Below, in pieces: positions 54,643-63,791 of a stretch of 64,000 bases of DNA. Position 1 is the first letter of the stretch. Each line of letters begins with the position of its first letter. The position numbers and the translations under genes are program-made. This DNA is from JBBQUN01 sp963698395 (GTDB lineage: Bacteria; Actinomycetota; Acidimicrobiia; Acidimicrobiales; SZUA-35): positions 248,001 to 312,000 of the forward strand of contig CAVOQQ010000003.1 in NCBI GenBank assembly GCA_963698395.1. Reading direction: 5' to 3'. The notes beneath the pieces were generated by a model. The model did not search any database and had not been told where the DNA came from. It saw nothing but the letters and a program-made list of their open reading frames with translations.

Positions 54643-54744
54643 ACCTCCACAGCCGGCCAACAGCCATCACCAGCGCCTCCACCGCCCGGCGCAGTCGGTA
54701 CCGCAGATCTGGCAAGCGCTCGGTCACTGGTGAAGACTGCAGCC

Positions 54745-55125
54745 ATGTCAGCTGAGAGCATCGTCAACCAGTTCATCCAGGCCATCGAACACAAGGACAT
54801 CGATGCGGCGATTGCGCTGACGGCCCCCGACATCTCGTACGAGAACATGCCGGTGGACCCGATCGTCGGTCGTGACGGCGTTCGAGCGACGCTGGCGGGC
54901 TTTCTCGAACATGCCACCTCCGTCGACTGGCAGATCACGCGGCAGTGGTCGATCGGCTCGACCGTGATCAACGAGCGTCTCGATCGGTTCCAGATCGGCG
55001 ACGGCTGGCTCGAGCTGCCCGTGGCCGGCATCTTCGAGATCGACGACGACGGCCTGATCAGGCTCTGGCGTGACTACTTCGACATGGGCAGCTACGTGAA
55101 ACAGATCACCGCCTTGACGAGCTGA
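54745..55125 (+). CDS. Limonene-1,2-epoxide hydrolase-like protein (SnoaL-like fold)
   Basis: A 126-residue cone-shaped protein of the SnoaL fold. The limonene-epoxide-hydrolase catalytic set is visible: the Arg and Asp of NERLDRF and the Asp of IRLWRDYFDMGSY. The final strand order also matches. It would open an epoxide by direct water attack, but the substrate is unknown. The ATG at 54745 follows an in-frame GTG (54730). It lies just upstream of the urease genes and might belong to the same unit. Confidence 0.85.
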   Translation: MSAESIVNQFIQAIEHKDIDAAIALTAPDISYENMPVDPIVGRDGVRATLAGFLEHATSVDWQITRQWSIGSTVINERLDRFQIGDGWLELPVAGIFEIDDDGLIRLWRDYFDMGSYVKQITALTS

Positions 55126-55179
55126 CCCTGACGATCCGGCCAACACTCGGCCAGACCCGGCGAGGGCTACTCTTCGGCG

Positions 55180-55887
55180 ATGCGACTCACTCCGACCGAG
55201 CGAGACCGATTGCTGATCTTCACCGCAGCGGAGCTGGCCCGCTCACGACGTGCCCGCGGGCTTCGGCTGAACGTGCCCGAAGCGACCGCGCTCATCGCCG
55301 ACACCGTCTGTGAAGCCGCCCGGGACGGCCTTCGCCTCGCCGAGGCAGCGGCCGCCGGCAGCTCGATCCTCACCGTCGACGATGTGTTGCCGGGAGTCGT
55401 CGACATCGTCACCGACGTCAAGGTGGAGGCCGTCTTCGACGATGGCACACGCATGGTCGTGGTCCGCTCCCCATTCGGCCAAGCGACCCAAGGCCTCGGC
55501 GAAGACGCGCCAGGAGCGGTCCTCCCCGCCGACGTCGCCGAGACCCGGGGCGAGCAGACGATCATCGACGTGGTCAACACCTCCGACGTTCCCGTCAGCA
55601 TCACCTCACACTTCCATTTCTTCGAGGTCAACCAGCGCCTCCGGTTCGACCGGTCGCTCGCCTACGGCATGCACCTCGCCATTCCTGCCGGAGCGGCGCT
55701 TCGATTCGACCCGAGCGTGAGCGTGTCGGCCCCGCTCGTCCCCATCGGCGGCAAACGCGTGGCCATCGGCTTCGCCGGTCTGGTCGATGGCCCTCTCGAT
55801 GTCCCCGGCGCAAAAGAGGCCGCCCTCACCAGAGCAGCCGAACTCGGCTATCTCGGAGCGGAAACGACCGGTGGCGGAAATGACTGA
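55180..55887 (+). CDS. Fused urease gamma/beta subunit (UreAB)
   Basis: A 235-residue fusion. Residues 1-100 are the gamma subunit (MRLTPTERDRLLIFTAAELA, GLRLAEAAAAG, VLPGVVDIVTDVKVEAVFDD). Residues ~110-235 are the beta subunit (VVNTSDVPVSITSHFHFFEV, FDRSLAYGMHLAIPAG, GGKRVAIGFAGLVDGPL). Similar fusions occur in Helicobacter UreA and some actinobacteria. Both halves look complete. It overlaps the alpha-subunit gene by eight bases, so they are made in a fixed ratio. Confidence 0.92.
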   Translation: MRLTPTERDRLLIFTAAELARSRRARGLRLNVPEATALIADTVCEAARDGLRLAEAAAAGSSILTVDDVLPGVVDIVTDVKVEAVFDDGTRMVVVRSPFGQATQGLGEDAPGAVLPADVAETRGEQTIIDVVNTSDVPVSITSHFHFFEVNQRLRFDRSLAYGMHLAIPAGAALRFDPSVSVSAPLVPIGGKRVAIGFAGLVDGPLDVPGAKEAALTRAAELGYLGAETTGGGND

Positions 55888-57646
55888 GCACTCCCACGGC
55901 AGCGAATCGCACACCCACGGCGGTGGCGACACGCCACACGAACATCTGCACTCCGATGAGATCCTTCCCGGTGATTACGCCGCCATTCACGGGCCGACCG
56001 TCGGCGATCGGGTTCGGCTCGGCGATACCGGACTCGTCATCCAGATCGAGTACGACGCGCAGCAGCGAGGCAGTGAGTTCCTCGCCGGCTTCGGCAAGAC
56101 GGCTCGTGACGGGATCCATCTTCGGGCAGCCTCGGTTCGAGAGACCTGCGACCTCGTGATCTCGAACGTCGTGCTGGTCGACGCAAAGCACCGGATCGGC
56201 AAGGTCTCGATCGGCATACGGGAAGGCCGCATCTGTTCGATCGGCCGGGCCGGCAATCCCGACACCCTCGACGACGTCGACGTCGTGGTCGGCACCGGCA
56301 CTGCGATCGTGTCGGGGGAAGGCATGATCGCCACCGCCGGCGCCATCGACACCCACGTGCACCTGCTGTCGCCTCGCATCATGGAGGCGTCGCTGGCCTC
56401 CGGCGTCACCACGATCATCGGCCAAGAGTTCGGCCCGGTGTGGGGTGTCGGCGTCAACTCGCCGTGGGCGCTGCGCCATGCATTCAACGCCTTCGACCAG
56501 TGGCCGGTGAACATCGGCTTTCTCGGCCGCGGGTCGTCATCGCACGAGGCGCCGCTCATCGAAGCGCTGGTCGAAGGGGGCGCGTGCGGCTTCAAGGTCC
56601 ACGAAGACATGGGTGCCCACGCCCGAGCGCTCGACACCGCGCTGCGCGTTGCCGAGGACCACGATGTCCAGGTGGCGCTCCACACCGATGGTCTCAACGA
56701 GTGCCTCTCGGTCGAAGACACCCTCGCCGTGCTCGCCGGCCGTACGATCCATGCCTTCCACATCGAAGGCTGCGGCGGCGGCCACGTACCGAACGTGCTC
56801 AAACTGGCCGGCGTCGCCAACGTGATCGGCTCGTCGACCAACCCGACGCTGCCGTTCGGTCGAGATGCGCTCGACGAGCACTACGAGATGATCTTCGCCT
56901 CGCACGGGCTCAACCACCACTCCCATAGCGATCACGAGATGGCGAGTGACCGAATCCGTGGCGGGACGATGGGCGCCGAAGGTGTGCTGCACGACATGGG
57001 CGTCATCGGGATCACCTCGTCCGACGCCCAGGGGATGGGACGCGCCGGCGAAACCGTTCGCCGCACCTTCCAACTCGCCTCGGCCATGAAGCTCGCGCTC
57101 GGCATGACCTCCGGCGACGTTGCGACCGTGCATGACAACGAGCGCGTGCTTCGGTACATCGCCAAACTGACGGTCAATCCGGCGATCGCCCATGGGTTGT
57201 CGCACGAGATCGGGTCGATCGAGATCGGCAAGCTCGCCGACATCGTCCTCTGGCGCCCCGATCATTTCGGGGCCAAGCCGCAGATGGTGCTCAAGGCCGG
57301 GTTCCCGGCCTACGGCGTCACCGGTGACCCGAATGCCACCACCGACTCGTGTGAACCGCTCGTGTTGGGACCACTGTTCGGCGGGTACGGAGCAACGCCA
57401 GCCGATCTGTCGGTGGCCTTCGTCAGCGGTGCTGCTGCCGGGGCCGACAACGACCACCTGACCACCCGGCGACGACGCGTCGGTGTGCGCAACACTCGCG
57501 GCATCGGTCCAGCCGACATGATCTTCAACGATCGCCTCGGCACCGTCGACGTCGACAATCGCACCGGCATGGTCAGCTTCAACGGCGAGCGCGTCTATAC
57601 CGATCCGGTCGAGTCGGTGTCACTGAGCCGCCTTTACTTCCTCTGA
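55880..57646 (+). CDS. Divergent urease alpha subunit (UreC-like amidohydrolase)
   Basis: A 588-residue protein. All metal ligands of urease can be placed with exact Klebsiella spacing: His159, His161, carbamylated-Lys239, His268, His294 and Asp382. The substrate His241, flap His342 and Arg358 are also present. The flap Cys position is Ser341 and the following His is Gly; the rest of the flap reads NHHSHSDHE instead of a DPxIPED-type segment. The first 26 residues are His-rich (HSHGSESHTHGG, HEHLHSDE). The start is ATG 55880; GTG 55871 is possible. No ureD, E, F or G gene is in the window. It would be a urease or a related amide hydrolase. Confidence 0.9.
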   Translation: MTEHSHGSESHTHGGGDTPHEHLHSDEILPGDYAAIHGPTVGDRVRLGDTGLVIQIEYDAQQRGSEFLAGFGKTARDGIHLRAASVRETCDLVISNVVLVDAKHRIGKVSIGIREGRICSIGRAGNPDTLDDVDVVVGTGTAIVSGEGMIATAGAIDTHVHLLSPRIMEASLASGVTTIIGQEFGPVWGVGVNSPWALRHAFNAFDQWPVNIGFLGRGSSSHEAPLIEALVEGGACGFKVHEDMGAHARALDTALRVAEDHDVQVALHTDGLNECLSVEDTLAVLAGRTIHAFHIEGCGGGHVPNVLKLAGVANVIGSSTNPTLPFGRDALDEHYEMIFASHGLNHHSHSDHEMASDRIRGGTMGAEGVLHDMGVIGITSSDAQGMGRAGETVRRTFQLASAMKLALGMTSGDVATVHDNERVLRYIAKLTVNPAIAHGLSHEIGSIEIGKLADIVLWRPDHFGAKPQMVLKAGFPAYGVTGDPNATTDSCEPLVLGPLFGGYGATPADLSVAFVSGAAAGADNDHLTTRRRRVGVRNTRGIGPADMIFNDRLGTVDVDNRTGMVSFNGERVYTDPVESVSLSRLYFL

Positions 57647-57653
57647 GGACACC

Positions 57654-58718
57654 ATGAACACGCCCCGCACCAACGGTTTCTCGATGCCGCCCGAGTGGGT
57701 CCCCCACGAGCGAACCTGGATGGAGTTCCCTCCGAGCAACGAACACTTCGGCCCTCCCAACAGCGCCGACCTCGACCGCTTCCGGAGGGCCTGGATAGCG
57801 GTCACCAACGCCGTTGCCCGCTTCGAGCCGGTCTCGCTCATCTGCAACGTGGGTGACATCGAGGCGGCGCAGGCGTTGCTCGACCCCTCGGTCGCCGAGG
57901 TGGTGACCCTCTACGAGGCACCGATCAACGATGCCTGGTTCCGAGACAGCGGCCCCACCTTCCTCACCCATCCCGATGGTCGACTCGGCGCCACCCACTG
58001 GACCTTCAACGCGTGGGGTCACCCCCAGGTCGATTCGAGCGACGAAGCACAGATCGGCTCGTTCGCTGCCGGTATCGCCGGCGCCGAAGTGTTCGCGACG
58101 TCGATGGTCAACGAGGGCGGCGGCATTCATGTCGACGGGGAGGGCACGGTCTTGATGACACACACCGTCCAACTCGACCCCTTCCGCAACCCCGACTGGC
58201 TGCCCGAGCGGGCGGCTGCCGAGGTCACCAGCTTTCTCGGGGCCGAGGAGGCGGTGTGGGTGCCGCGTGGCCTCACCGTCGACTACGAGCCATTCGGCAC
58301 TCGGGGGCACATCGACATCGTCGCTGCCTTCGTCCGCCCTGGCGTCGTCGTCGCGCACGCCCAGCTCGATCCATCGCACCCCGACTTCGAGGTGTGCGCC
58401 GAGAACCTGGCGATCCTGCGGGCGGCCAACGACGCCCAGGGCCGTCGACTCGAGGTCATCGAGATCCCCGGGCCGCGGCAAGGCCGGATCGGCGATCGGT
58501 TCAACGACTGGTCCTACATCAATCACTACGTCTGCAACGGTGCGGTGATCCTCTGCTCGTTCGACGACCCGAACGACGAGCAGGCGGCGTCGATCCTTGC
58601 CGAGCAGTATCCGGGGCGAGAGATCGTCCTCGTCGACGCTCGAGCGATCTTCGAGTGCGGCGGAGGCATCCACTGCATCACCCAACAGCAGCCGGCCACT
58701 CAGCAATCCACTTCCTGA
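57654..58718 (+). CDS. Agmatine deiminase family protein
   Basis: A 354-residue guanidino-group-modifying enzyme. NDAWFRDSGPTFL is the substrate-binding Asp loop, MVNEGGGIHVDGEGT the second, RGHIDIVAAF holds the catalytic His/Asp and the nucleophile Cys is in GGGIHCITQQQP. Known members turn agmatine into N-carbamoylputrescine and ammonia. It begins 7 bases after the urease-like gene, so the two are co-transcribed. The product's fate is unknown: no carbamoylputrescine amidase is nearby. Confidence 0.92.
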   Translation: MNTPRTNGFSMPPEWVPHERTWMEFPPSNEHFGPPNSADLDRFRRAWIAVTNAVARFEPVSLICNVGDIEAAQALLDPSVAEVVTLYEAPINDAWFRDSGPTFLTHPDGRLGATHWTFNAWGHPQVDSSDEAQIGSFAAGIAGAEVFATSMVNEGGGIHVDGEGTVLMTHTVQLDPFRNPDWLPERAAAEVTSFLGAEEAVWVPRGLTVDYEPFGTRGHIDIVAAFVRPGVVVAHAQLDPSHPDFEVCAENLAILRAANDAQGRRLEVIEIPGPRQGRIGDRFNDWSYINHYVCNGAVILCSFDDPNDEQAASILAEQYPGREIVLVDARAIFECGGGIHCITQQQPATQQSTS

Positions 58719-58860
58719 GGCCGACGGCGCCCGAATCGACAGCAACGCGGGAGCGTCGACCCCTCTCGGCGCCGTCGCTTCGCCATGCGGCGCCAGGGTC
58801 TCGACGACCGGTGGCTGACGCCGGCGGTCTTCGGCGCGCCGAACGTTCCCTCGCTTTTCG

Positions 58861-58886
58861 AACAGTCACGATATATCGTGACTGTT
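58861..58886. promoter_or_regulatory. Perfect 26-bp palindrome upstream of the PadR regulator
   Basis: AACAGTCACGATA at 58861-58873 is the exact reverse complement of TATCGTGACTGTT at 58874-58886, with no loop. It lies 40 bases before the PadR start codon, where a promoter would be. A dimeric regulator with two-fold symmetry, most simply the PadR protein itself, is expected to bind here. Confidence 0.8.
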
Positions 58887-58926
58887 ACGGGAGAAAGGCT
58901 CTCGCCAGCATCCGAACGGAAGATCC

Positions 58927-59604
58927 ATGCCTCGCAACCAGCGACGCCCGATCGACGAACGTCCGCCGTGGGAAGACCGCGGCCGAACCCCTCAGGAGCC
59001 AACCATGCACCACGACCACGATTTCGACACACCACCCTGGGCCCGCCGAGGACCCCGACCCGAAGGATCCGACATGACCGAACCACCATTCCGAGGACGC
59101 GAAGGCGGAGGACACCGCGGTCGGGGCGGCGGTCGCGGCGGAGGCAAACGCGGGGGCCCGCATCGTCGCAATGGCGTCGGCCGCGGCGACGTTCGTGTCG
59201 CCGTGCTCGCACTCCTCACCGAAGAGCCCATGCACGGCTACCAGATCATGAGTGAACTCGCCGACCGCAGCGGTGGGGCGTGGCAGCCGAGCCCCGGATC
59301 GATCTACCCCCTCCTCCAACAACTCGCCGACGAGGGCCTCGTGGTGAGTGACGACGCCGAGGGTCGCAAGGTCTTCACCCTCACCGACACGGGAACCGCG
59401 TTGGCGGGCGAGACCGCCGACCAACCACCGGTGTGGGAGCGCTTCGCCCAGTCGGGCGGCGCCGTCGATCTGCGCGACGCCGTAGCCAGTCTGGCCGCGG
59501 CCTCACGCCAGGTCGCGACGACCGGCACCCAGGACCAGGTGGCGAAGGCCGCCGAGATCCTCGTCGATGCCCGAAAGCGGCTCTACCAGTTGCTCGCCGA
59601 GTAG
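58927..59604 (+). CDS. PadR family transcriptional regulator
   Basis: A 225-residue regulator. The PadR winged helix lies at ~95-165: VAVLALLTEEPMHGYQIMSE, then PGSIYPLLQQLADEGLVVSD and EGRKVFTLTDTG. The C-terminal ~60 residues are helical and would dimerise. The first ~85 residues are not part of the family and are rich in Arg, Gly, His and Pro, including a run of short Gly-Arg repeats (~57-78). The ATG at 58927 follows the palindromic site. Starts at 59005 or 59074 would shorten this extension. Confidence 0.9.
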   Translation: MPRNQRRPIDERPPWEDRGRTPQEPTMHHDHDFDTPPWARRGPRPEGSDMTEPPFRGREGGGHRGRGGGRGGGKRGGPHRRNGVGRGDVRVAVLALLTEEPMHGYQIMSELADRSGGAWQPSPGSIYPLLQQLADEGLVVSDDAEGRKVFTLTDTGTALAGETADQPPVWERFAQSGGAVDLRDAVASLAAASRQVATTGTQDQVAKAAEILVDARKRLYQLLAE

Positions 59605-59638
59605 CCGACGAGGCACCGCCGGCGACGAACTGGGCGGT

Positions 59639-61159
59639 TCAAGGCGACGAGGTGGTCGTTGCCGGTGCAGCGGTCGTGGTCGTCGTGGCGGACGCCTCGG
59701 TCGTCGGCGGCTCGGTCGTCGGTGACAGCGAGGCATCGGCTTCGTAGGCACCGAGGTCCCAACCGCCACCCTGGGGGCGAGCAACACCGTCTCGATCGTC
59801 GGGAACGTCAGCCACCTCGACGCCGGCGTCGATGGCAGCGGAGCCCTCGACCAGGCGGAGGTCGCCACCCTCGGCATCGACGAACAGATCAGCGGACGAG
59901 ACGATGTTGCCGTCGACGGTCGATCCGATGTTGTTCACGAGCTGGGCGTCGGCTGGGTTGTCGCCCTCTCGGATCTCGATCTCGGTCATCCCGGCGTTGA
60001 AGACGCTGTTGTTGTAGATCCGGACCAGCGTGGCGTCGCGGTTCTCGAACTTCGCCTCGATGAGAATGCCGCGGTGTTGGAGATTCCACATCACGTTGTT
60101 GTAGATGAGCGCCGGCGTGTTGACGTTGATCGCGTTGCCGTCGGCATACGGGGACGTCGCCGTGACGTTCCAGATCGAGTTGTTGCGAATGATGAGGTTG
60201 CTGTCGAAGTGGGGAATCACGGCCTGATAGACCTGGCCGGCCACGATTGCACCGGAGTTGGCGGTGTCGATGTCGTGCACGAGGTTGTTCTCGACCACGA
60301 TGTCGAACGCGCCGGGTTTGATGTCGATGGCTTCTGCCGTGGTGAACGCGATCTCGCAATCGCGAATCGTCACGCGGGCAACCGGGTCGACTCCACTGTC
60401 GGCACCGATGTAGAACCCCTCGCCGAAGTTCGCGAACGGTGTTCCGTTGAGGTCGCCCTCTCGCACGCCGGTCCCGATCACGGCGCATCGCTCGAACAGG
60501 ATATCGGTGCTGCCCTCGTTGATCTGCACGCCCTCCTGGCCGACGTCTTCCCAGCGCATGTCGGTGAAGGTCAGGTTGTTCGATGCCTGGATGTAGGTGC
60601 CGTGGATACCGCCGCGCACGGTGAATCCGGAGAACTCGATGTGCTGCACCGACCGCATCGACAGCGAGTCCGATCGGTCCAGATTCTGCGGGTCGAACAC
60701 CACACCACCCTCGGGCGCCGTCACGGAGATGGGTGCGTCGGCCGTGCCGCCGACGCCCTCGAGCTGGGTGAAAGGGTAGGTGCCGGGGAGGAGACGAATC
60801 TCGTCGCCGGGAACCGCGACGGCGAACGCCCGAACCAGCGAGGCGACGGGAGCCTCGAGAGAACGTCCGTCGGCGGCATCGTTCCCGCCGGGTGAAACGT
60901 AGACGACGGGCTCACTCGCCGGCTCGGCCGTGGTCGCGGTGGTGTCGCTGCCACCGTCGGGCACGGTCGAGTCGACGGTCGACGAGACCGTGGTCGATCC
61001 GGCCGAGCCGACCTCATCGTCACCGCCTTGTGTGGTGAGCAAGACGATGGCCGCGAGCAGCATCAAGCCGACACCGACCCACAGCATCCACAGATCCCGC
61101 ACCGCCCGCAGCGGCTTTTCCTGCGGGTCGCGTTCGTTCCGATCGGTTGTTGGTTCCAC
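59639..61159 (-). CDS. Membrane-anchored right-handed parallel beta-helix protein
   Basis: A 506-residue surface protein. A ~20-residue cytoplasmic basic start precedes one helix (WMLWVGVGLMLLAAIVLL), then a Thr/Ser linker. The main domain (~90-465) has the beta-helix repeat pattern with Asn ladders, such as VYVSPGGNDAADGRSLEAP, DIVVENNLVHDI, NLIIRNNSIWNV and VRIYNNSVFNAGM. These folds bind or cleave polysaccharides. DRDGVARPQGGGWDLGAYEA is the usual domain end. A Thr/Pro/Ser tail of ~40 residues follows. Its substrate and activity are unknown. Confidence 0.85.
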   Translation of the reverse strand: MEPTTDRNERDPQEKPLRAVRDLWMLWVGVGLMLLAAIVLLTTQGGDDEVGSAGSTTVSSTVDSTVPDGGSDTTATTAEPASEPVVYVSPGGNDAADGRSLEAPVASLVRAFAVAVPGDEIRLLPGTYPFTQLEGVGGTADAPISVTAPEGGVVFDPQNLDRSDSLSMRSVQHIEFSGFTVRGGIHGTYIQASNNLTFTDMRWEDVGQEGVQINEGSTDILFERCAVIGTGVREGDLNGTPFANFGEGFYIGADSGVDPVARVTIRDCEIAFTTAEAIDIKPGAFDIVVENNLVHDIDTANSGAIVAGQVYQAVIPHFDSNLIIRNNSIWNVTATSPYADGNAINVNTPALIYNNVMWNLQHRGILIEAKFENRDATLVRIYNNSVFNAGMTEIEIREGDNPADAQLVNNIGSTVDGNIVSSADLFVDAEGGDLRLVEGSAAIDAGVEVADVPDDRDGVARPQGGGWDLGAYEADASLSPTTEPPTTEASATTTTTAAPATTTSSP

Positions 61160-61269
61160 TCGCCGTCCTTGCCTCGCCGAACCGCAAGGGTACTGGTGAT
61201 CTCGCCGGTACTTCGGTCGCTCCCGTCACGATCGTGCGGCTCCACGGTTCCCTTCACTAGCGTGCGGAC

Positions 61270-62793
61270 ATGCGTTCGACTCCTCCGGTCACCCTGGTCC
61301 TTCGAGGCGCCACGATCTACGACGGCACGGGAGGCCCACCACTGGTCGCGGACGTATCGATCGCCGGCGATCGGATCCATCAGGTCGGCGGCGTGATCGA
61401 GAGCACCGGCGTGCCGGAGGTCGACCTGAGCGGCCTCAGTCTGTCGCCCGGCTTCATCGACACCCACACCCATGATGACTTCGCCGTCTTGCTGCATCCC
61501 GACATGGCCTTCAAGGTCTGTGGCGGCGTCACGACCTGCATCGTCGGCAACTGCGGCATGGGCGCCGCACCCCATCGCCAAGCCACCCGAGTCGCCGAGT
61601 CGTTCCACCCCGACGCCGAGCTCCCCGTCTGGGAGGGTTTCGGGGGCTATTTCGACCAGCTCGAAGCCCACCCAGCATCGGTCAACGTCGCTGTGCTGAT
61701 GGGCCATGGCACGATCCGAGCGGCGGCCATGGGTCGCAGCGAAGCAGCCCCGTCGGTCGAGCAGCTCGAGGCCATGCAGGCCATCATCGAAGAAGGTCTC
61801 CGAGCCGGCTGCCTGGGCCTGTCGACCGGGCTCATCTACGAACCCGGCAAGCATGCAACGACCGACGAACTGGTCGAGCTGGCCTCGATCGTTGCCGGTG
61901 CCGGCGGCCTGTACACCAGCCATCTCCGAAACGAAGCCGATCTCCACGAGCAGGCGCTCGGTGAAGCCATCGAGATCGGCAAGCGCAGCGGTGCGCCGGT
62001 GGTGGTGAGCCATCTGAAGATGACGGGCAGGAAGAACTGGGGCACCGTCGAGCGTGTGATCGCCCAGATCGAAGACGCCCGAGCCGAGGGAGTCGTGATC
62101 GCGGCCGACCAGTACCCCTACACCGCCGGCAGCACGGTCCTCTCCGCCATCGTCGAACAGGGGGCGCTTCGCGACCCCGACAACGGCTTCGGTGGCTTGC
62201 GTGGCGACGACGTGGTCATCGCCAGTTGCCCAGCGAAGCCGGAGTGGAATGGTCGAACGCTCACCTCCATCGGCGAGGAGCTCGGCATGGACGCTGCCGA
62301 TGCCGCCGATCAGGTGGTGGCCACCGACCTGCGCACCACTATCATCGTGCACTCCATGAGCGAAGCCGACGTCCAGGCGATTCTCGCGACCGAGGGCATC
62401 ATGATCGGCTCTGACGGCCTTCCGACGCTGGAAGGCCGCCCCCATCCACGCCTGTATGGCACGTTCGCCCGGGTGCTCGGCCACTACAGCCGAGACCTCG
62501 GCGTGATCGGTCTCGCCGAGGCGATCCACCGGATGACCGGGCGGTCGGCCGGGGTCTTCGGTCTCACCGACCGCGGCGTGATCCGTCCCGGGGCGATCGC
62601 CGACCTCGTCGCCTTCGATGCATCGACCATCATCGACGTCGGCACGTTCGAGGATCCGCAGCACCACCCGAAGGGCATCGAATGGGTGTGGGTGGCGGGC
62701 ACCCCGGTGGTCGCGCATGGATCGCACACCGGTGAGCGCCCGGGCCGAGCCATTCGGCGCGCATCGACCACTCCCGCTCCAGCATCGCGTTGA
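61270..62793 (+). CDS. N-acyl-D-amino-acid deacylase family amidohydrolase
   Basis: A 507-residue metal-dependent hydrolase. The first metal motif is PGFIDTHTHDDF, the special D-aminoacylase Cys is in CIVGNCGMGAAP, the substrate Asp/His region is TSHLRNEADL, and VVSHLKMTGRKNWG and GIMIGSDGLP follow. The C-terminal GVFGLTDRGVIRPGAIADLV closes the barrel. It would cut acyl groups from D-amino acids or a related amide. Its stop overlaps the TTG start of the next gene (TTGA). Confidence 0.92.
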   Translation: MRSTPPVTLVLRGATIYDGTGGPPLVADVSIAGDRIHQVGGVIESTGVPEVDLSGLSLSPGFIDTHTHDDFAVLLHPDMAFKVCGGVTTCIVGNCGMGAAPHRQATRVAESFHPDAELPVWEGFGGYFDQLEAHPASVNVAVLMGHGTIRAAAMGRSEAAPSVEQLEAMQAIIEEGLRAGCLGLSTGLIYEPGKHATTDELVELASIVAGAGGLYTSHLRNEADLHEQALGEAIEIGKRSGAPVVVSHLKMTGRKNWGTVERVIAQIEDARAEGVVIAADQYPYTAGSTVLSAIVEQGALRDPDNGFGGLRGDDVVIASCPAKPEWNGRTLTSIGEELGMDAADAADQVVATDLRTTIIVHSMSEADVQAILATEGIMIGSDGLPTLEGRPHPRLYGTFARVLGHYSRDLGVIGLAEAIHRMTGRSAGVFGLTDRGVIRPGAIADLVAFDASTIIDVGTFEDPQHHPKGIEWVWVAGTPVVAHGSHTGERPGRAIRRASTTPAPASR

Positions 62794-63791
62794 AGGCACC
62801 GGTGCTGGAACTCGACCTCGAACAGCTCATCGAGCGATCGGGCGACGTCGATCGGGCGATCGACGCGACACCAGACATCGACCCGTGGTGCTCTGCCGTC
62901 GACTGGATCGAGCCCGTTCATCGGGCCTTCGCTCCCGAAGCCGAGCCGCTCCTCCTCGAGAGTCGGTCTGGGTTTGCCCTGCTCGCCCGCTATCCGATGG
63001 TCGACGACGCCCGGGGGCTCATCGCCGGACTCGAGCCGCTGTGGGGCTTCGCCTGTCCACTCCTCGGCGCCGACCAGGCGGCGTTGGCCGGCGATCTCGC
63101 CGAACAGCTCGTCCTCGACGAACGCTGGGCCACGCTGGCCGTTCCCGGGCTCCCACCCATGCGATCGACGGTGATGGCCATCGCAAACCGCCTCGCGCCA
63201 CTCGGCGAGGTCGGGCTGCAGGAGGGCATCACCCGCCAACTCGTCGACCTGAGCCACGGTTCTGCCGCCTGGCTCGAGCGACGGAGCCCGAAGTTCCGCC
63301 GCAATCTTCGCAACGCCCAACGCCGCGGCCGGGAGGCCGGCCTCGACTTCGAGATCATCGATGACGCCCCGGATCTCTTCGAGCGAATCCACGAGATCGA
63401 ACGCACCAGCTGGAAGGGGGCGCAGGGCGACGGCATCACGAGCCCGGCGATGAACACCTTCTATCGCGTCCTGTCGCAGCGCCTCCAGGCGTCCGGTCGT
63501 GCTCGGTGCGTCGTCGCCACCGTGGACGGCACCGATGTCGGCTACATCGCCGGCGGACTTCGCCACGACCGCTACCGCGGGCTCCAACTCAGCTATGCGA
63601 CCGACGTGGGCTCGCTCTCCCTCGGTCACCTCCTGCAACTCCACGAAATCCATCGCATGGCGGCGAGCGGCGTCCGCACCTACGACATGGGCATGGACAT
63701 GCCGTACAAGCAGAAGATGGCCGACCAGGCGATGGCCTCGGTCATGCTGGTGGTGCGCCGAGCCACGACGGACTACGTTCGACGAGCGTGA
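62790..63791 (+). CDS. GNAT-fold acyltransferase, BioF2/FemAB-like (CelD family)
   Basis: A ~333-residue protein. The second half is the acyltransferase domain with the motif WLERRSPKFRRNLRNAQRRG, RCVVATVDGTDVGYIAGG and LGHLLQLHEIHRMAASGVRT. This is typical of BioF2/CelD-type proteins that add acyl or aminoacyl groups to cell-surface or small molecules. The substrate is unknown. The TTG at 62790 overlaps the amidohydrolase stop; a GTG at 62802 may be the true start. It overlaps the following gene by four bases (GTGA). Confidence 0.82.
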   Translation: MKAPVLELDLEQLIERSGDVDRAIDATPDIDPWCSAVDWIEPVHRAFAPEAEPLLLESRSGFALLARYPMVDDARGLIAGLEPLWGFACPLLGADQAALAGDLAEQLVLDERWATLAVPGLPPMRSTVMAIANRLAPLGEVGLQEGITRQLVDLSHGSAAWLERRSPKFRRNLRNAQRRGREAGLDFEIIDDAPDLFERIHEIERTSWKGAQGDGITSPAMNTFYRVLSQRLQASGRARCVVATVDGTDVGYIAGGLRHDRYRGLQLSYATDVGSLSLGHLLQLHEIHRMAASGVRTYDMGMDMPYKQKMADQAMASVMLVVRRATTDYVRRA

